Assembly: GCA_031270945.1 (NCBI GenBank)
Contig: JAISWZ010000261.1
Span: 1-39,868, forward strand
Direction: 5' to 3'
DNA from: Clostridiales bacterium
GTDB taxonomy: Bacteria > Bacillota > Clostridia > Lachnospirales > WQUN01
DNA: 39,868 nucleotides
Part shown: one piece after another, positions 15,601 through 23,842 of the stretch
Numbering within the stretch: the stretch's first letter is position 1
Layout of the letters: each line of letters opens with the position of its first letter
Translations under genes and position numbers: made by a program
Notes under the pieces: generated by a model
Seen by the model: only the letters and a program-made list of their open reading frames with translations
The model's database searches: none
What the model was told of the DNA's origin: nothing

Positions 15601-16800
15601 ATGGGCGCATCCCGTGATAGAGGCCAAATGTTCGATAGGCGAGGGACGCTGGCGAGACACGGGTTCTGCTCGCATGGCATGTCCTAGGATAGGGGCCAAA
15701 TGTTCGATAGGCGTGGGGACGCTGGCGAAACGCTGATTAGGCGCTGACTTTGAAAGTGCGCTGCGGCGCATAGGCATGTCCTAGGATAGGGGCCAAATGT
15801 TCGGTCAGGCAAGGAGGAGACGGCCCCTTTGCAGTGTCGAAACATTGAAAACACTTGAAATAATAAAAACGAGCGTCTGCCCTATGCGGGATTGGGGCGT
15901 TGAACCCTTGAAAACAAGGGGTTTAGGCGCTGCCAAGGTGCTGGCTGAAGCGCTGGTTGACGCTTGAGAGCGGATACTGTAGTCCATGGGCTTATCCGAT
16001 TTGTGGCCATGCCTGTTTAGGAAGACAAGAGCCGGTCTATGTAGTGTCGAAACATTGAAAACACTTGAAAAAAGAAAAACCGAGCGCCTGCCCTAGGCGG
16101 GATTGGGACGCTGAACCCTTGAAAATAAGGGGTTTTGGCGCTGACGGAGACGCTGACAAGGCGCTGGCATTAAGGCTGTCCATGCTTATCTAATGAAGAA
16201 AGCGCAAAGCCAAATGACATTCAAGGGGCGCTGAGCCCTTGAAAGCAAAGGGTTTGTGGCGCTGGCGAGGCGCTGGAGAACGTGTGAAAAAAGCGAATGC
16301 AGGTTTCTGCGATTAAGACAGCGCCGGGCTTGGCCAGCGCCTGCCAGCCCCCGGATCTCGGGCTGACACCCTATAAAGAAGGCGCAGGAGCGTCCGCAGA
16401 GCGGACGCTCCTGCGCCTTCTAGGAAGCCCAGCGCCAAACTGCTCTAGAGACGCTGAACCTTTGAAAACAAGGGGTTTTCGGCGCTCGCGGAGGCGCTGA
16501 CAAGGCGCTGCCATATGGGCTGTCCAAGTTAATCTAATGAAGAAAGCGCTAAGGCAAAAGCCGTTTTAGAGGCGCTGAGCCCTTGAAAACAAAGGGTTTA
16601 TGGCGCTGTCCGAGGCGCTGAAACACGCTTGAGAAAAACGAAGTTGCAGACTCCTGCGCCCAAGCCAGCGCCGGCAAGACCAGCGCCTAACCAGCGCCTG
16701 CCAGCCCCTGCGTACGGGCCAAAACCCTGTAAAACAGCCACTTTGGCGTCTGAAGAGCGTCCGCTTTTGCATGTTCCTGAGAGCCCGGCGCATAATATCC
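15601..16800. repeat. Hairpin-bearing direct-repeat block
   Basis: Gene-free DNA built from several repeat types. (a) ATAGGGGCCAAATGTTCG occurs at about 15617, 15690 and 15787. (b) A unit starting AGTGTCGAAACATTGAAAAC lies at 15833 and 16043, a 210-bp period. (c) A roughly 340-bp segment starting ACGCTGAACC at about 16108 recurs from 16451. (d) Five copies of a small hairpin, A(A/G)CCCTTGAAAACAA(A/G)GGGTT, lie at about 15903, 16114, 16234, 16457 and 16578. GCGCTG or its complement occurs more than a dozen times. The function is unknown. Confidence 0.85.
16378..16420. repeat. Perfect 20-bp palindrome with 3-nt loop
   Basis: Arms 16378-16397 and 16401-16420 (GAAGGCGCAGGAGCGTCCGC and its exact complement) around the loop AGA. 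There is no T-run, so a terminator is unlikely. A diverged remnant, GAAGAGCGTCCGC, lies in the second repeat copy near 16750. Confidence 0.9.
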
Positions 16801-17379
16801 ACAAATTGCTAGAAATCAAATTCAAACCATAAACCTGCTTGAGGTTTGAATGATAAAAGCTAGAGGTCTGGAGAAATGGGGATTCGCGAAATAGGCGAAA
16901 TAGGAGCATATTTGGGGTTGTTGAGCCGTCGCAAGAGTGTCGAAATAAAGAACGCGAGGGGCAATCGCAATCCGCTCTCTCGAATCCATTAGCCCTTTTG
17001 GGCGATAATGCTTGTTCATATCACTTGCAGGCGCTGGCTTTTGATCACTTTGCAAGATTCTCATAGGTTTGTCTCTTCTTGCGGCGCAATCCATTGGCAA
17101 AATTGAAAAGCGGTCATTTTAAGAAGAATTTGGCATTCAAGTTTCAAAGACGCCCATTCCTTGGATATCAGGCTTGCGTCACAATTGTGAAGGCTGGCTT
17201 GACTGGATTGTTAAGATATTTTAAGGATTTGTAATCTTTATGACAGGAAATGGATTCGTATCAATTCGCCTAAAAAACCCTTATTTTCAGCCCATAATGG
17301 AATAAAATTTTACACTAAACCGGGTTTGAGGCGCTGACTGTCATTTGCCTGTAATCAAAAAAAAATTTTTAAGAAACAC
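16801..17379. other. Gene-free AT-richer spacer
   Basis: No credible gene on either strand; short frames only. It leads into the promoter at 17380. AAGTGTCGAAATAAAGAA-like sequence near 16935 echoes unit (b) of the repeat block. Confidence 0.4.
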
Positions 17380-17408
17380 TTGACACCTCAAAAATTTCTT
17401 TGTATAAT
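17380..17408 (+). promoter_or_regulatory. Consensus sigma-A promoter
   Basis: TTGACA at 17380-17385, exactly 17 bp, TATAAT at 17403-17408. Both boxes match the consensus. The only gene downstream is the NlpC/P60 hydrolase at 17771, giving a leader of about 355 bases. Confidence 0.8.
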
Positions 17409-17505
17409 AGACTTGTTAACAATTCTTAATAAATGCGTAATAATTGCTGGCAATCCCTCAAGGGACAAGCCGCACTGGCGACACAGATAAAAAATAAAAA
17501 AACTC

Positions 17506-17569
17506 ATCCCCAAACTCAGGCTTGCGAAAGCCGCGCAGCGATATGCTGCGACTTTGGGATACATGCTTA
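17506..17569 (+). promoter_or_regulatory. Structured leader segment (three-way junction)
   Basis: CCCCAAA (17508-17514) can pair with TTTGGG (17553-17558). Inside are two hairpins, GGCTTGCGAAAGCC and CGCAGCGATATGCTGCG. The outer arms resemble the CATCCCAAA/TTTGGGAT ends of the dispersed element, so this may be an element copy within the leader rather than a riboswitch. Confidence 0.45.
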
Positions 17570-17770
17570 GCGCTCCACGTTGCAACCGACCTGACGCATA
17601 TATATCTCAGCGACTAATTGAACAGCGGGCAAAAGCTTGCTGGCGTCTTCTCCGCAACAAGGCGGGCACCTTGTGCATGGCTCAAGAACTGATTTGGGTC
17701 TATGCACCTACAACCTGTATTCTCTGATTGAAAGGGGGAGCGCTGCCCCAGATGGGCTAGCGCGAATTAT

Positions 17771-18844
17771 ATGAAAAAGAGATCAAGAACTTTGGAGGCT
17801 TCAAAGTACGTTATGGTAGGAGCCCTGGTAACGGTAGGCTCAGCGACAACAGCATTTGCAGCGACAGACGCAGTGGTCAACAGCGATAGGGTTTACGTGC
17901 AGACAGCGACAGACTCAAGCGCGGCAGTCATAATGCTCATCAACCAGGGAGCGCCTTTAACCGTAACAGCTGAAAAAGACAGATTCTACCAAGTGGTAGT
18001 TGATGGCATAGAGAACATGTACGTGGAAAAAGAGTATGTAGACCTTCAAGGCGAGCCCGACTTTCCGGATATCACCGAAGAGGCAGCTCCTGAAGAGTTC
18101 CTTTCTGAAGAAGCTGGAGACGAGGAAATCGGCGATGCCGCGCTCGAAGGGGAAGCCCCTGCCGCGCTAGAAGTTCCAGCAGAACAAGGGGAAGCCACCA
18201 ACGTCTCAGGCGCAACCGAAGCGGCAGCGCCCAAGCTTGGCTACGCGGTAGTATTGTCAGAGTCAGGCCTTAACCTCAGGATCGACGCCAGCGGCTCAGC
18301 CGAGGTTATCACTGCGTTAGACAACGGCACCGCAGTCGACATCATCGACACCGGCGCAGAGTGGACTAAGGTTCAGTACGGCACAGAGGTTGGCTACATG
18401 GCCACTGAGTACCTTGCAATCAAAGAGGGCGCGAAGCCCGAGCAGCCGATAGCGGTCACAAGCAAAGGCGAAAAGTTTGTCGAGTACGCCAAGCAGTTCA
18501 TGGGAACCCCTTACGTATGGGGCGGCACCAACCTGAGCAGGGGCGTGGATTGCTCCGGCTTCGTATACTCCGTTTACAAGCACTTTGGGATAACCCTCAA
18601 CCGCACCTCAAGAAGCATGCCGAACGATGGCTACCGCGTGAAGAAGGCCGACCTCCAGAAGGGCGACTTGGTTTTCTTTGACACCAGCGGATCTAACAAC
18701 GGAGCTATTTCACACGTTGGGATGTACATAGGCAATGGGCAGTTCATCCACTCGTCGAGCGGAAAGAAGCGCGGCGTAACAATCTCCAGCCTGGGAGACT
18801 CTTACTACACCAGGACATACGTCACAGCGGCGCGTGTGCTGTAG
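17771..18844 (+). CDS. SH3b-NlpC/P60 cell-wall hydrolase
   Basis: A secreted 357-residue peptidoglycan endopeptidase that cuts stem-peptide bonds. The signal peptide is about 1-31 (VTVGSATTAFA-A). A first SH3b-like domain lies at about 34-93. An acidic linker (95-153, many Glu and Ala) follows. A second SH3b domain is at about 157-217 (LNLRIDASGSAEVITALDNGTAVDI). The NlpC/P60 domain spans about 234-357. Catalytic residues are Cys261 (GVDCSGFV), His315 (SHVGMYIG) and His327 (QFIHSSS). The ATG has only a weak ribosome site. It follows a long structured leader driven by a consensus promoter, so post-transcriptional control is plausible. It is monocistronic, with its terminator at 19112. Confidence 0.92.
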   Translation: MKKRSRTLEASKYVMVGALVTVGSATTAFAATDAVVNSDRVYVQTATDSSAAVIMLINQGAPLTVTAEKDRFYQVVVDGIENMYVEKEYVDLQGEPDFPDITEEAAPEEFLSEEAGDEEIGDAALEGEAPAALEVPAEQGEATNVSGATEAAAPKLGYAVVLSESGLNLRIDASGSAEVITALDNGTAVDIIDTGAEWTKVQYGTEVGYMATEYLAIKEGAKPEQPIAVTSKGEKFVEYAKQFMGTPYVWGGTNLSRGVDCSGFVYSVYKHFGITLNRTSRSMPNDGYRVKKADLQKGDLVFFDTSGSNNGAISHVGMYIGNGQFIHSSSGKKRGVTISSLGDSYYTRTYVTAARVL

Positions 18845-18875
18845 TTTGGAAAGAGATGAAGCGCGAGTGATGCTG

Positions 18876-18931
18876 GCGCACATCCCAAGACATTGCCGAA
18901 CCGATTGCTTTCGGCGCCTTGGGATGTGCGC
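18876..18931. repeat. TIR-bounded palindromic element (GCGCACATCCC variant)
   Basis: GCGCACATCCCAAG (18876-18889) and its exact complement CTTGGGATGTGCGC (18918-18931). A small inner stem, GCCGAA with TTCGGC, lies inside. It is 32 bases after the NlpC/P60 stop codon. Confidence 0.8.
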
Positions 18932-18998
18932 TGGAGAGAAGCGCCTGCTGGCGCTTGCGGCGCGCGTTGTTCGAATATCTGGCGCGTTTTGCGCATGA

Positions 18999-19098
18999 GT
19001 GCATATCCCAAAATTCCGAAATGGCACCGGAAAAATCCTGGCGAATGCTTCAACGCCGGATTTTTCCGGTGCCTCGGATATCATTTTGGGATATGCAC
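18999..19098. repeat. Complete 100-bp nested palindromic element
   Basis: Type copy of the family. Perfect 16-bp inverted ends, GTGCATATCCCAAAAT at 18999-19014 and its complement at 19083-19098. An inner palindrome has arms GGCACCGGAAAAATCC (19023-19038) and its complement (19058-19073), extended by GGCG/CGCC. It aligns with 1-116 on the other strand and with the shortened copy at 27577-27635. Confidence 0.9.
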
Positions 19099-19111
19099 TA
19101 AATTTAAGAGC

Positions 19112-19152
19112 AAGCGCTTTGCTGGCCGTTAGGCTTGGCAAAGCGCTTTTTG
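19112..19152 (+). terminator. Rho-independent terminator of the NlpC/P60 gene
   Basis: AAGCGCTTTGC (19112-19122) pairs with GCAAAGCGCTT (19138-19148), then TTTGC. It stands beyond the two palindromic elements. Confidence 0.65.
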
Positions 19153-19157
19153 CTGAA

Positions 19158-19212
19158 GATGCCAATGAAAGCGTATGATGCCAATGAATTTATGACGCCA
19201 ATGAAAGCGTAT
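19158..19212. repeat. Three tandem copies of a 17-19-bp unit
   Basis: GATGCCAATGAAAGCGTAT (19158-19176), a shorter variant (19177-19193) and GACGCCAATGAAAGCGTAT (19194-19212). The last copy runs into an element half site, GCGTATCCCAGAATTT. It lies just before the esterase ribosome site. Confidence 0.75.
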
Positions 19213-19254
19213 CCCAGAATTTAAAGCATCAAAATCATCTTAGGAGGCTAGTTC

Positions 19255-20193
19255 ATGGTTTGCGAAAAGATTTTCTTGAGCGGCGATTCAGGCGCTTACC
19301 TTGAAACCTACGTGCTTGACAATTCCCAGGAGTTCCACAAAGATATGCCAAGGAAGACGGTTTTGGTCCTGCCTGGCGGGGCGTACGCCTTCACCTCGGA
19401 CAGGGAAGCTGAGTTCATTGCCCTGGGGTTTGCGGCAAAGGGCTTTCACGCTGTCGTTCTTAGGTATTCCGTGAAGCAGGGCGCCGCCATGCCCCAGCCT
19501 ATACTGGAGGCATTCCAGGCGATATCGATTATCAGGGAAAGAGCGGCCGAATGGTTTGTAGATCCGCAAAAGATAGCTGTTTGCGGGTTCTCGGCTGGAG
19601 GGCACTTGGCTTCCTGCGCCATGACTTTCTGGAAAGACCAGTCCATTCTTGAGAAGCTGGGGAAATCTGCTGAAGAAATTAAGCCGAACGCCGGGATTTT
19701 GTGCTACCCCTGCATCGTTTTTCCGTTTCGCGCGCCAGCCCGCCCAGGAGACGCGCCGCTTGAAAGCCTTGAGGAGATAAGAGGGCAGACCCGCGCGTTC
19801 ATGGGCGTCGGAGAGGCTGAAGACGTGTCGGATCTGGTTTACATCAAAGACAACGCCATTTGGCAGGACTTTTCAAAGACGTTTGACAGGATAGTAATGG
19901 GAAGATCTGACTTTCAGCCAGAGGAGCTTGCGGTGTACGCCACGGACAAACTGGTTGACGCAGACACCCCGCCAGCCTTCATTTGGACAACAAGGACAGA
20001 CGCCACTGTGCCAATAGACGACTCCCTGGACTTCGCGACAGCCATGCTCAGGAAAGACAGGCCGTTTGAGCTTCACATATACGCAGATGGCCAGCATGGG
20101 CTGGCTTTGGCAAACGAGGAGACAGCTATCGTTAACGAGCGGGCTGAGACCTGGTTCCCGCTGGCGGTTTCCTGGCTGAAAAAGACGCTTTAG
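19255..20193 (+). CDS. Alpha/beta-hydrolase, acetyl-esterase type
   Basis: A 312-residue serine hydrolase resembling the acetylxylan/BD-FAE-like esterases of carbohydrate-degrading bacteria. It has no signal peptide, so it is cytoplasmic. The oxyanion loop is VLPGGAYAF (38-46). The nucleophile is Ser113 in CGFSAGGHLAS. Asp249 (TRTDATVPIDDS) and His281 (DGQHGLAL) complete the triad, and all are present. The ATG follows TAGGAGGCTAGTTC. A likely role is deacetylation of sugar oligomers taken into the cell, but no sugar-utilisation gene is adjacent, so the substrate is open. It forms a single-gene unit with a terminator at 20243. Confidence 0.88.
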   Translation: MVCEKIFLSGDSGAYLETYVLDNSQEFHKDMPRKTVLVLPGGAYAFTSDREAEFIALGFAAKGFHAVVLRYSVKQGAAMPQPILEAFQAISIIRERAAEWFVDPQKIAVCGFSAGGHLASCAMTFWKDQSILEKLGKSAEEIKPNAGILCYPCIVFPFRAPARPGDAPLESLEEIRGQTRAFMGVGEAEDVSDLVYIKDNAIWQDFSKTFDRIVMGRSDFQPEELAVYATDKLVDADTPPAFIWTTRTDATVPIDDSLDFATAMLRKDRPFELHIYADGQHGLALANEETAIVNERAETWFPLAVSWLKKTL

Positions 20194-20242
20194 AGCGCAT
20201 CGCTCTTAGGCTTGGAGCCGTTTCTGGAACAAAGAGCCTCAA

Positions 20243-20276
20243 AAAGCCCGCCGAGATCTCTTGGCGGGCTTTAGTG
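20243..20276 (+). terminator. Rho-independent terminator of the esterase gene
   Basis: AAAGCCCGCC (20243-20252), loop GAGATCTCTT, GGCGGGCTTT (20263-20272). The T-run is short. Confidence 0.7.
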
Positions 20277-20374
20277 CGATATTCGAAAAGTCGCGATATT
20301 TGAAAAGTTCGATATTTGAAAAGTCGCGATATTTTAAAAGTTCGATATTTTAAAAGTTCGATATTTGAAAAGAT
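20277..20374. repeat. 16-17-bp tandem repeat array
   Basis: Six units of the form CGATATTTGAAAAGTT or CGATATTTGAAAAGTCG, with TTTTAAAAG variants, lie head to tail. The last unit supplies the -35 box of the proB promoter. Confidence 0.85.
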
Positions 20375-20393
20375 CTTTGCTCTATGTTATATT
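20365..20393 (+). promoter_or_regulatory. Candidate proB operon promoter
   Basis: TTGAAA at 20365-20370, 17-bp spacer, TATATT at 20388-20393. The leader to the proB start is about 240 bases; no T-box or known riboswitch motif was recognised in it. Confidence 0.6.
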
Positions 20394-20636
20394 GGTAGGG
20401 CAGAAGCCGCTTTTGGCGCCGCCTGGGCAAGGCGAGCGACAGGATTCGCGGCTATCATGCCCGCTTTTGGAAACCATAAGAGCGGATCCCAAATGGCGCT
20501 CAGGACTTTCTTGAGCGTGGGGCGCGCTCCAAAGACTTTTATAAAACTAAAAAACCTAAAAACATCATGCTGGAAACGACTGCGCGAGAGCGAAAAGAGC
20601 TCTCAAGCAAGGCGCCAGCACAAAAGGATGTGCGTG

Positions 20637-21452
20637 ATGAGCTGCCGCGAAATGCTGAAGCTCCGCAAGAGAATAGTAGTAAAAGTTGGGACGACCACAT
20701 TGACCCACTCCACTGGCCTTTTGAACCTGAAAAGGATAGAGCGCTTAAGCTGGGTGCTGACGGACTTGTTTCACCAAGGTAAGGAGATAATCCTGGTTTC
20801 CTCAGGCGCCATAGCTGTAGGCACCAACAGGCTGAAGCTCGATGAAAGGCCAAGGGATACAAGCGGCAAGCAAGCTGCTTCAGCTGTAGGCCAAGCGGTC
20901 TTGATGCAAATATACAACAACTTTTTCAACCAGTACAATCAGCAGGCGGCGCAAATACTGCTGACAAGAGACGTTCTTGAGGACGGGGAGAGAAAGGGGT
21001 ACGCAAGGAACACTTTTTTCAAGCTGCTCTCAATGGGCGTCATCCCTATCGTAAACGCGAACGACACAGTGTCTACTGATGAGCTGGGGTTCTCTGACAA
21101 CGACACGCTTTCCGCCTATGTCGCAAGGCTCACAGACAGCGATCTTTTGATAATGCTCTCTGACATCGAAGGGCTTTATGACTCAAACCCCAAGTCAAAC
21201 CCCGAGGCCAAGCTGATATCAGAGGTGGGGGAGATAACCAGCGACCTGGAGTCGATGGCGGGAGTCTCTTCAACGCAGTTTGGAACCGGCGGCATGATCA
21301 CAAAGCTGACAGCGGTGAAGATCGCCCATGGCTTTGGCATAGACGCCGTGATAGCCTCCGGGGATGAGCCAAGCCTTCTTTTTGACATCCTGGACGGAGC
21401 GCCTGTGGGAACTCTTTTTGCGGCGCCTACGGCGCATGGAGGGCAGGCATGA
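20637..21452 (+). CDS. proB: Glutamate 5-kinase
   Basis: First enzyme of proline synthesis from glutamate; it makes gamma-glutamyl phosphate with ATP. About 271 residues, an amino-acid-kinase fold with RIVVKVGTTTLT near the N-terminus, ILVSSGAIAVG, IPIVNANDTVSTDELGFSDNDTLSA and GTGGMITKLTAVKIA. There is no C-terminal PUA domain, as in many Bacillota ProB proteins. The open frame extends back to 20316, but that part is unlike ProB. The ATG at 20637 has AAAGGA upstream; the ATG at 20652 is the alternative. It heads an operon with a zinc-ribbon protein gene (ATGA overlap) and proA. Confidence 0.92.
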   Translation: MSCREMLKLRKRIVVKVGTTTLTHSTGLLNLKRIERLSWVLTDLFHQGKEIILVSSGAIAVGTNRLKLDERPRDTSGKQAASAVGQAVLMQIYNNFFNQYNQQAAQILLTRDVLEDGERKGYARNTFFKLLSMGVIPIVNANDTVSTDELGFSDNDTLSAYVARLTDSDLLIMLSDIEGLYDSNPKSNPEAKLISEVGEITSDLESMAGVSSTQFGTGGMITKLTAVKIAHGFGIDAVIASGDEPSLLFDILDGAPVGTLFAAPTAHGGQA

Positions 21453-22315
21453 ACTATTGCGAAAAGTGCGGAGCGATTTACGAGGAGGATGTCTGCCCGA
21501 GGTGCGCTGAAGAATCAAGACGGAGCGCGCAGACAAGTCAGCGGACGCCGATCAACTGGCTGGAAAACAGCAAAATTAAGCTGGAGCAAAGCGTGGAGGC
21601 ATGGAACGCCTCCCCCAATGTAGCCGAGGTTCCCCAGGAAGAGAGCGATCTGAGCCTGGTCGAGCGAAAGCTTAGAAAGCTGGAGGCGGAAGATCAAGCG
21701 TCCCCGGACTCTGCGCTAAAAGATCTGGATATCTTAGTGAAAGCCCATGAGGAGCGGGATGTCGAGGCTGACATCTATCCGGAAGAAGAGCCCCAAACGG
21801 GAACACTTTTGGATCTGGAGGAAAAGATCAAGGCCATTGAGCAGGACTCTGGGGCGGCGCCAAGAGCAACCCCAAACCTGGATCCTTACAATGCCCCTGT
21901 GTCAGACAGGCTGGCGGCGAAGAGGGCGGCGATCGAGAAGATGCTGGCGGAAGAGCAGCTCAAGGGCATAGAGCTTGGCATTGAGTTCCAGGATCCAAAC
22001 GCAACCCTGGCCTCTCCGCTTCAGGAGCTTAATGAGCATCTGGAGAGGCGGGCGGCTAGAATTCAAACGCAGAACGACAAGCTGATTTTTGAGTTCGAGT
22101 CCAGAAACTTTGTCATGGCAGACAGCGCGGCAAGGATTGACACGCCCTACAAGGCGCTGATGCTTGTGATGTCGCTTATAATGCCCTACATCTTCCTGAT
22201 CACGGCCATTGTCTTTATTGCGAGAGGAAATGAGTACAGGAGGCTGGGGGTATTGATGGCCGCGCTGTGCACGTTTATGATAGCGGTTCACATGGCGCTC
22301 ATAATGTTTTTGTAA
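21449..22315 (+). CDS. Zinc-ribbon membrane protein of unknown function
   Basis: A 288-residue protein with an N-terminal zinc ribbon (MNYCEKCGAIYEEDVCPRCAEE; cysteines 4, 7, 16 and 19). A long charged, probably helical middle follows (about 25-215), with acidic stretches such as DIYPEEEPQTG. Two membrane helices lie at the C-terminus (about 233-256 and 264-287). The ribbon and middle would face the cytoplasm. The ATG follows GGAGGGCAGGC and overlaps the proB stop, so the two are translationally coupled. I do not recognise the function. Its place between proB and proA is unusual and could mean a regulatory or scaffold role, or simply insertion into the operon. Confidence 0.8.
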   Translation: MNYCEKCGAIYEEDVCPRCAEESRRSAQTSQRTPINWLENSKIKLEQSVEAWNASPNVAEVPQEESDLSLVERKLRKLEAEDQASPDSALKDLDILVKAHEERDVEADIYPEEEPQTGTLLDLEEKIKAIEQDSGAAPRATPNLDPYNAPVSDRLAAKRAAIEKMLAEEQLKGIELGIEFQDPNATLASPLQELNEHLERRAARIQTQNDKLIFEFESRNFVMADSAARIDTPYKALMLVMSLIMPYIFLITAIVFIARGNEYRRLGVLMAALCTFMIAVHMALIMFL

Positions 22316-22405
22316 AAAGCAAAAATAAAAGCAAAAATTAAAAAACAAAAAATTAAAAAAAACAAAAAAGCAAAAACAAAAACCCAAAACCAAACCAAAA
22401 ACATG
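22316..22405 (+). repeat. A-rich tract
   Basis: About 85 bases almost without T or G on the plus strand, made of AAAAACAAAA-like units. It fills the gap between the zinc-ribbon gene and proA. There is no hairpin, so read-through into proA is likely. Confidence 0.75.
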
Positions 22406-22456
22406 ATACACTCGTGAGAACATGATTTAAAGTTGCGCCAATAGGAGGCGAAAGAC

Positions 22457-23701
22457 ATGGGCAAAAGTTTGGATGAGATCGGGAAGGCCGCCAAGGATGC
22501 GGCCGGCAGCCTGACCAAAATGTCAACTAACGAAAAGAACCGCTTGCTTCAAGAATGCGCTCAAGCCCTCTTGGACCAGAGCGGAAAAATATTGGATGCC
22601 AACAAGAATGACCTTGAAGCGGCGGTTGGAATCAAGGAGTCGTACCGGGACAGGCTGGCGCTTAACGCAAGCCGGGTTGAAGCCATGGCCGATGGGCTTA
22701 GGGAAGTAGCGGCGCTGCCTGATCCGGTAGGAGAAGTGCCTATGATGAAAACCCTTCCCAATGGGCTGATCGTAGGCCAGAGACGGGTTCCGATGGGAGT
22801 CATAGCCATTATCTATGAGGCAAGGCCAAATGTAACGGCTGACGCCTTCGGGCTCTGCTTCAAAGCGGGAAGCGCATGTATACTCAGGGGCGGAAAGGAA
22901 GCCATAGGGTCAAACATGGCCATAGTGCGTTCATTCCAGGAAACGCTGAAGAAGAACGGGGCTAACCCTGACATTGTCCAGCTCGTGGAGGACACTTCAA
23001 GAGAAGGCGCTCAAGGGCTGATGAAGCTCAACTCTTATGTAGATTTGCTCATCCCGCGAGGCGGCGCAGGGCTTATAAAGTCTGTGGTTGAAAACAGCAC
23101 TGTTCCGGTGATCGAAACAGGCGTTGGCAATTGCCACATTTACGTAGACGAGAGCGCCAAGCCGGAGATGGCGATACCTATAATAATAAATGCGAAAACC
23201 CAGCGCCCCGGCGTTTGCAACGCGGCTGAGAAACTTTTGGTTCACAGGGCGATAGCGGGCACTTTCTTGCCAGAAGTGTGCGAAGCGCTTAAAGAGCATG
23301 GCGTCTTGCTAAAAGGCGACAAGTCTGCCGCTTCAATAGTCCCCTATATAGAGCTTGCAACCGAAGAAGACTGGGGAACCGAGTACCTGGAGCTAGTGAT
23401 GGCCATAAAGGTTGTGGAAGACACAGGAGAAGCCATAGACCACATCCAGCAATACTCGTCGCATCACTCTGACGCGATTGTGACAGAAAATTACTCAAAT
23501 TCCCAAAGGTTTCTTAATGAAGTCGATTCCGCCGCAGTGTACGTCAACGCATCCACCAGGTTTACTGACGGAAACGAGTTCGGCTTTGGCGCGGAGATTG
23601 GGATAAGCACTCAAAAGCTTCACGCGAGAGGACCTATGGGGCTTAAGGAGATCACGTCTACAAAGTATGTTATTTATGGGAATGGGCAGATTAGAGGGTA
23701 A
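22457..23701 (+). CDS. proA: Glutamate-5-semialdehyde dehydrogenase
   Basis: Second enzyme of proline synthesis; it reduces gamma-glutamyl phosphate to glutamate semialdehyde with NADPH. The 414-residue length is typical. It has the aldehyde-dehydrogenase fold with [17 protein letters not shown], the catalytic Cys254 in [17 protein letters not shown], and [23 protein letters not shown] near the end. The ATG follows ATAGGAGGCGAAAGAC. It is the third gene of the proB operon, separated from the zinc-ribbon gene by an A-rich tract. It ends at a terminator shared with the convergent surface-protein gene. Confidence 0.97.
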   Translation: MGKSLDEIGKAAKDAAGSLTKMSTNEKNRLLQECAQALLDQSGKILDANKNDLEAAVGIKESYRDRLALNASRVEAMADGLREVAALPDPVGEVPMMKTLPNGLIVGQRRVPMGVIAIIYEARPNVTADAFGLCFKAGSACILRGGKEAIGSNMAIVRSFQETLKKNGANPDIVQLVEDTSREGAQGLMKLNSYVDLLIPRGGAGLIKSVVENSTVPVIETGVGNCHIYVDESAKPEMAIPIIINAKTQRPGVCNAAEKLLVHRAIAGTFLPEVCEALKEHGVLLKGDKSAASIVPYIELATEEDWGTEYLELVMAIKVVEDTGEAIDHIQQYSSHHSDAIVTENYSNSQRFLNEVDSAAVYVNASTRFTDGNEFGFGAEIGISTQKLHARGPMGLKEITSTKYVIYGNGQIRG

Positions 23702-23777
23702 AAAGGCGCTTTGATCTTCGCCTGCGGCGCGACGTCAAATTTGGATGATGCGCTGTTCTCAAAACAGGAAGATAATG

Positions 23778-23811
23778 CAAAGACCCCAGCCATGCGGCTG
23801 GGGTCTTTGTT
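23778..23811. terminator. Bidirectional terminator
   Basis: CAAAGACCCCAGCC (23778-23791), loop ATGC, and its exact complement (23796-23809). It lies between convergent proA and the SLH protein gene. Confidence 0.85.
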
Positions 23812-23842
23812 TAAGCCAAGCGTTTCTCACAATCGCCAAGCC

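Noticed and set aside
16378..16420. Intrinsic terminator
   Set aside because: The stem is perfect but no T-run follows on either strand and no gene ends nearby.
17700..17770. ydaO-type c-di-AMP riboswitch before the NlpC/P60 gene
   Set aside because: The GGGGGAGCGCTGCCCC stretch is only loosely similar and the other conserved blocks were not found; the leader is listed as a structured segment instead.
20316..20636. N-terminal extension of proB
   Set aside because: The extension includes the promoter and has no similarity to glutamate kinases; a ribosome site lies before 20637.
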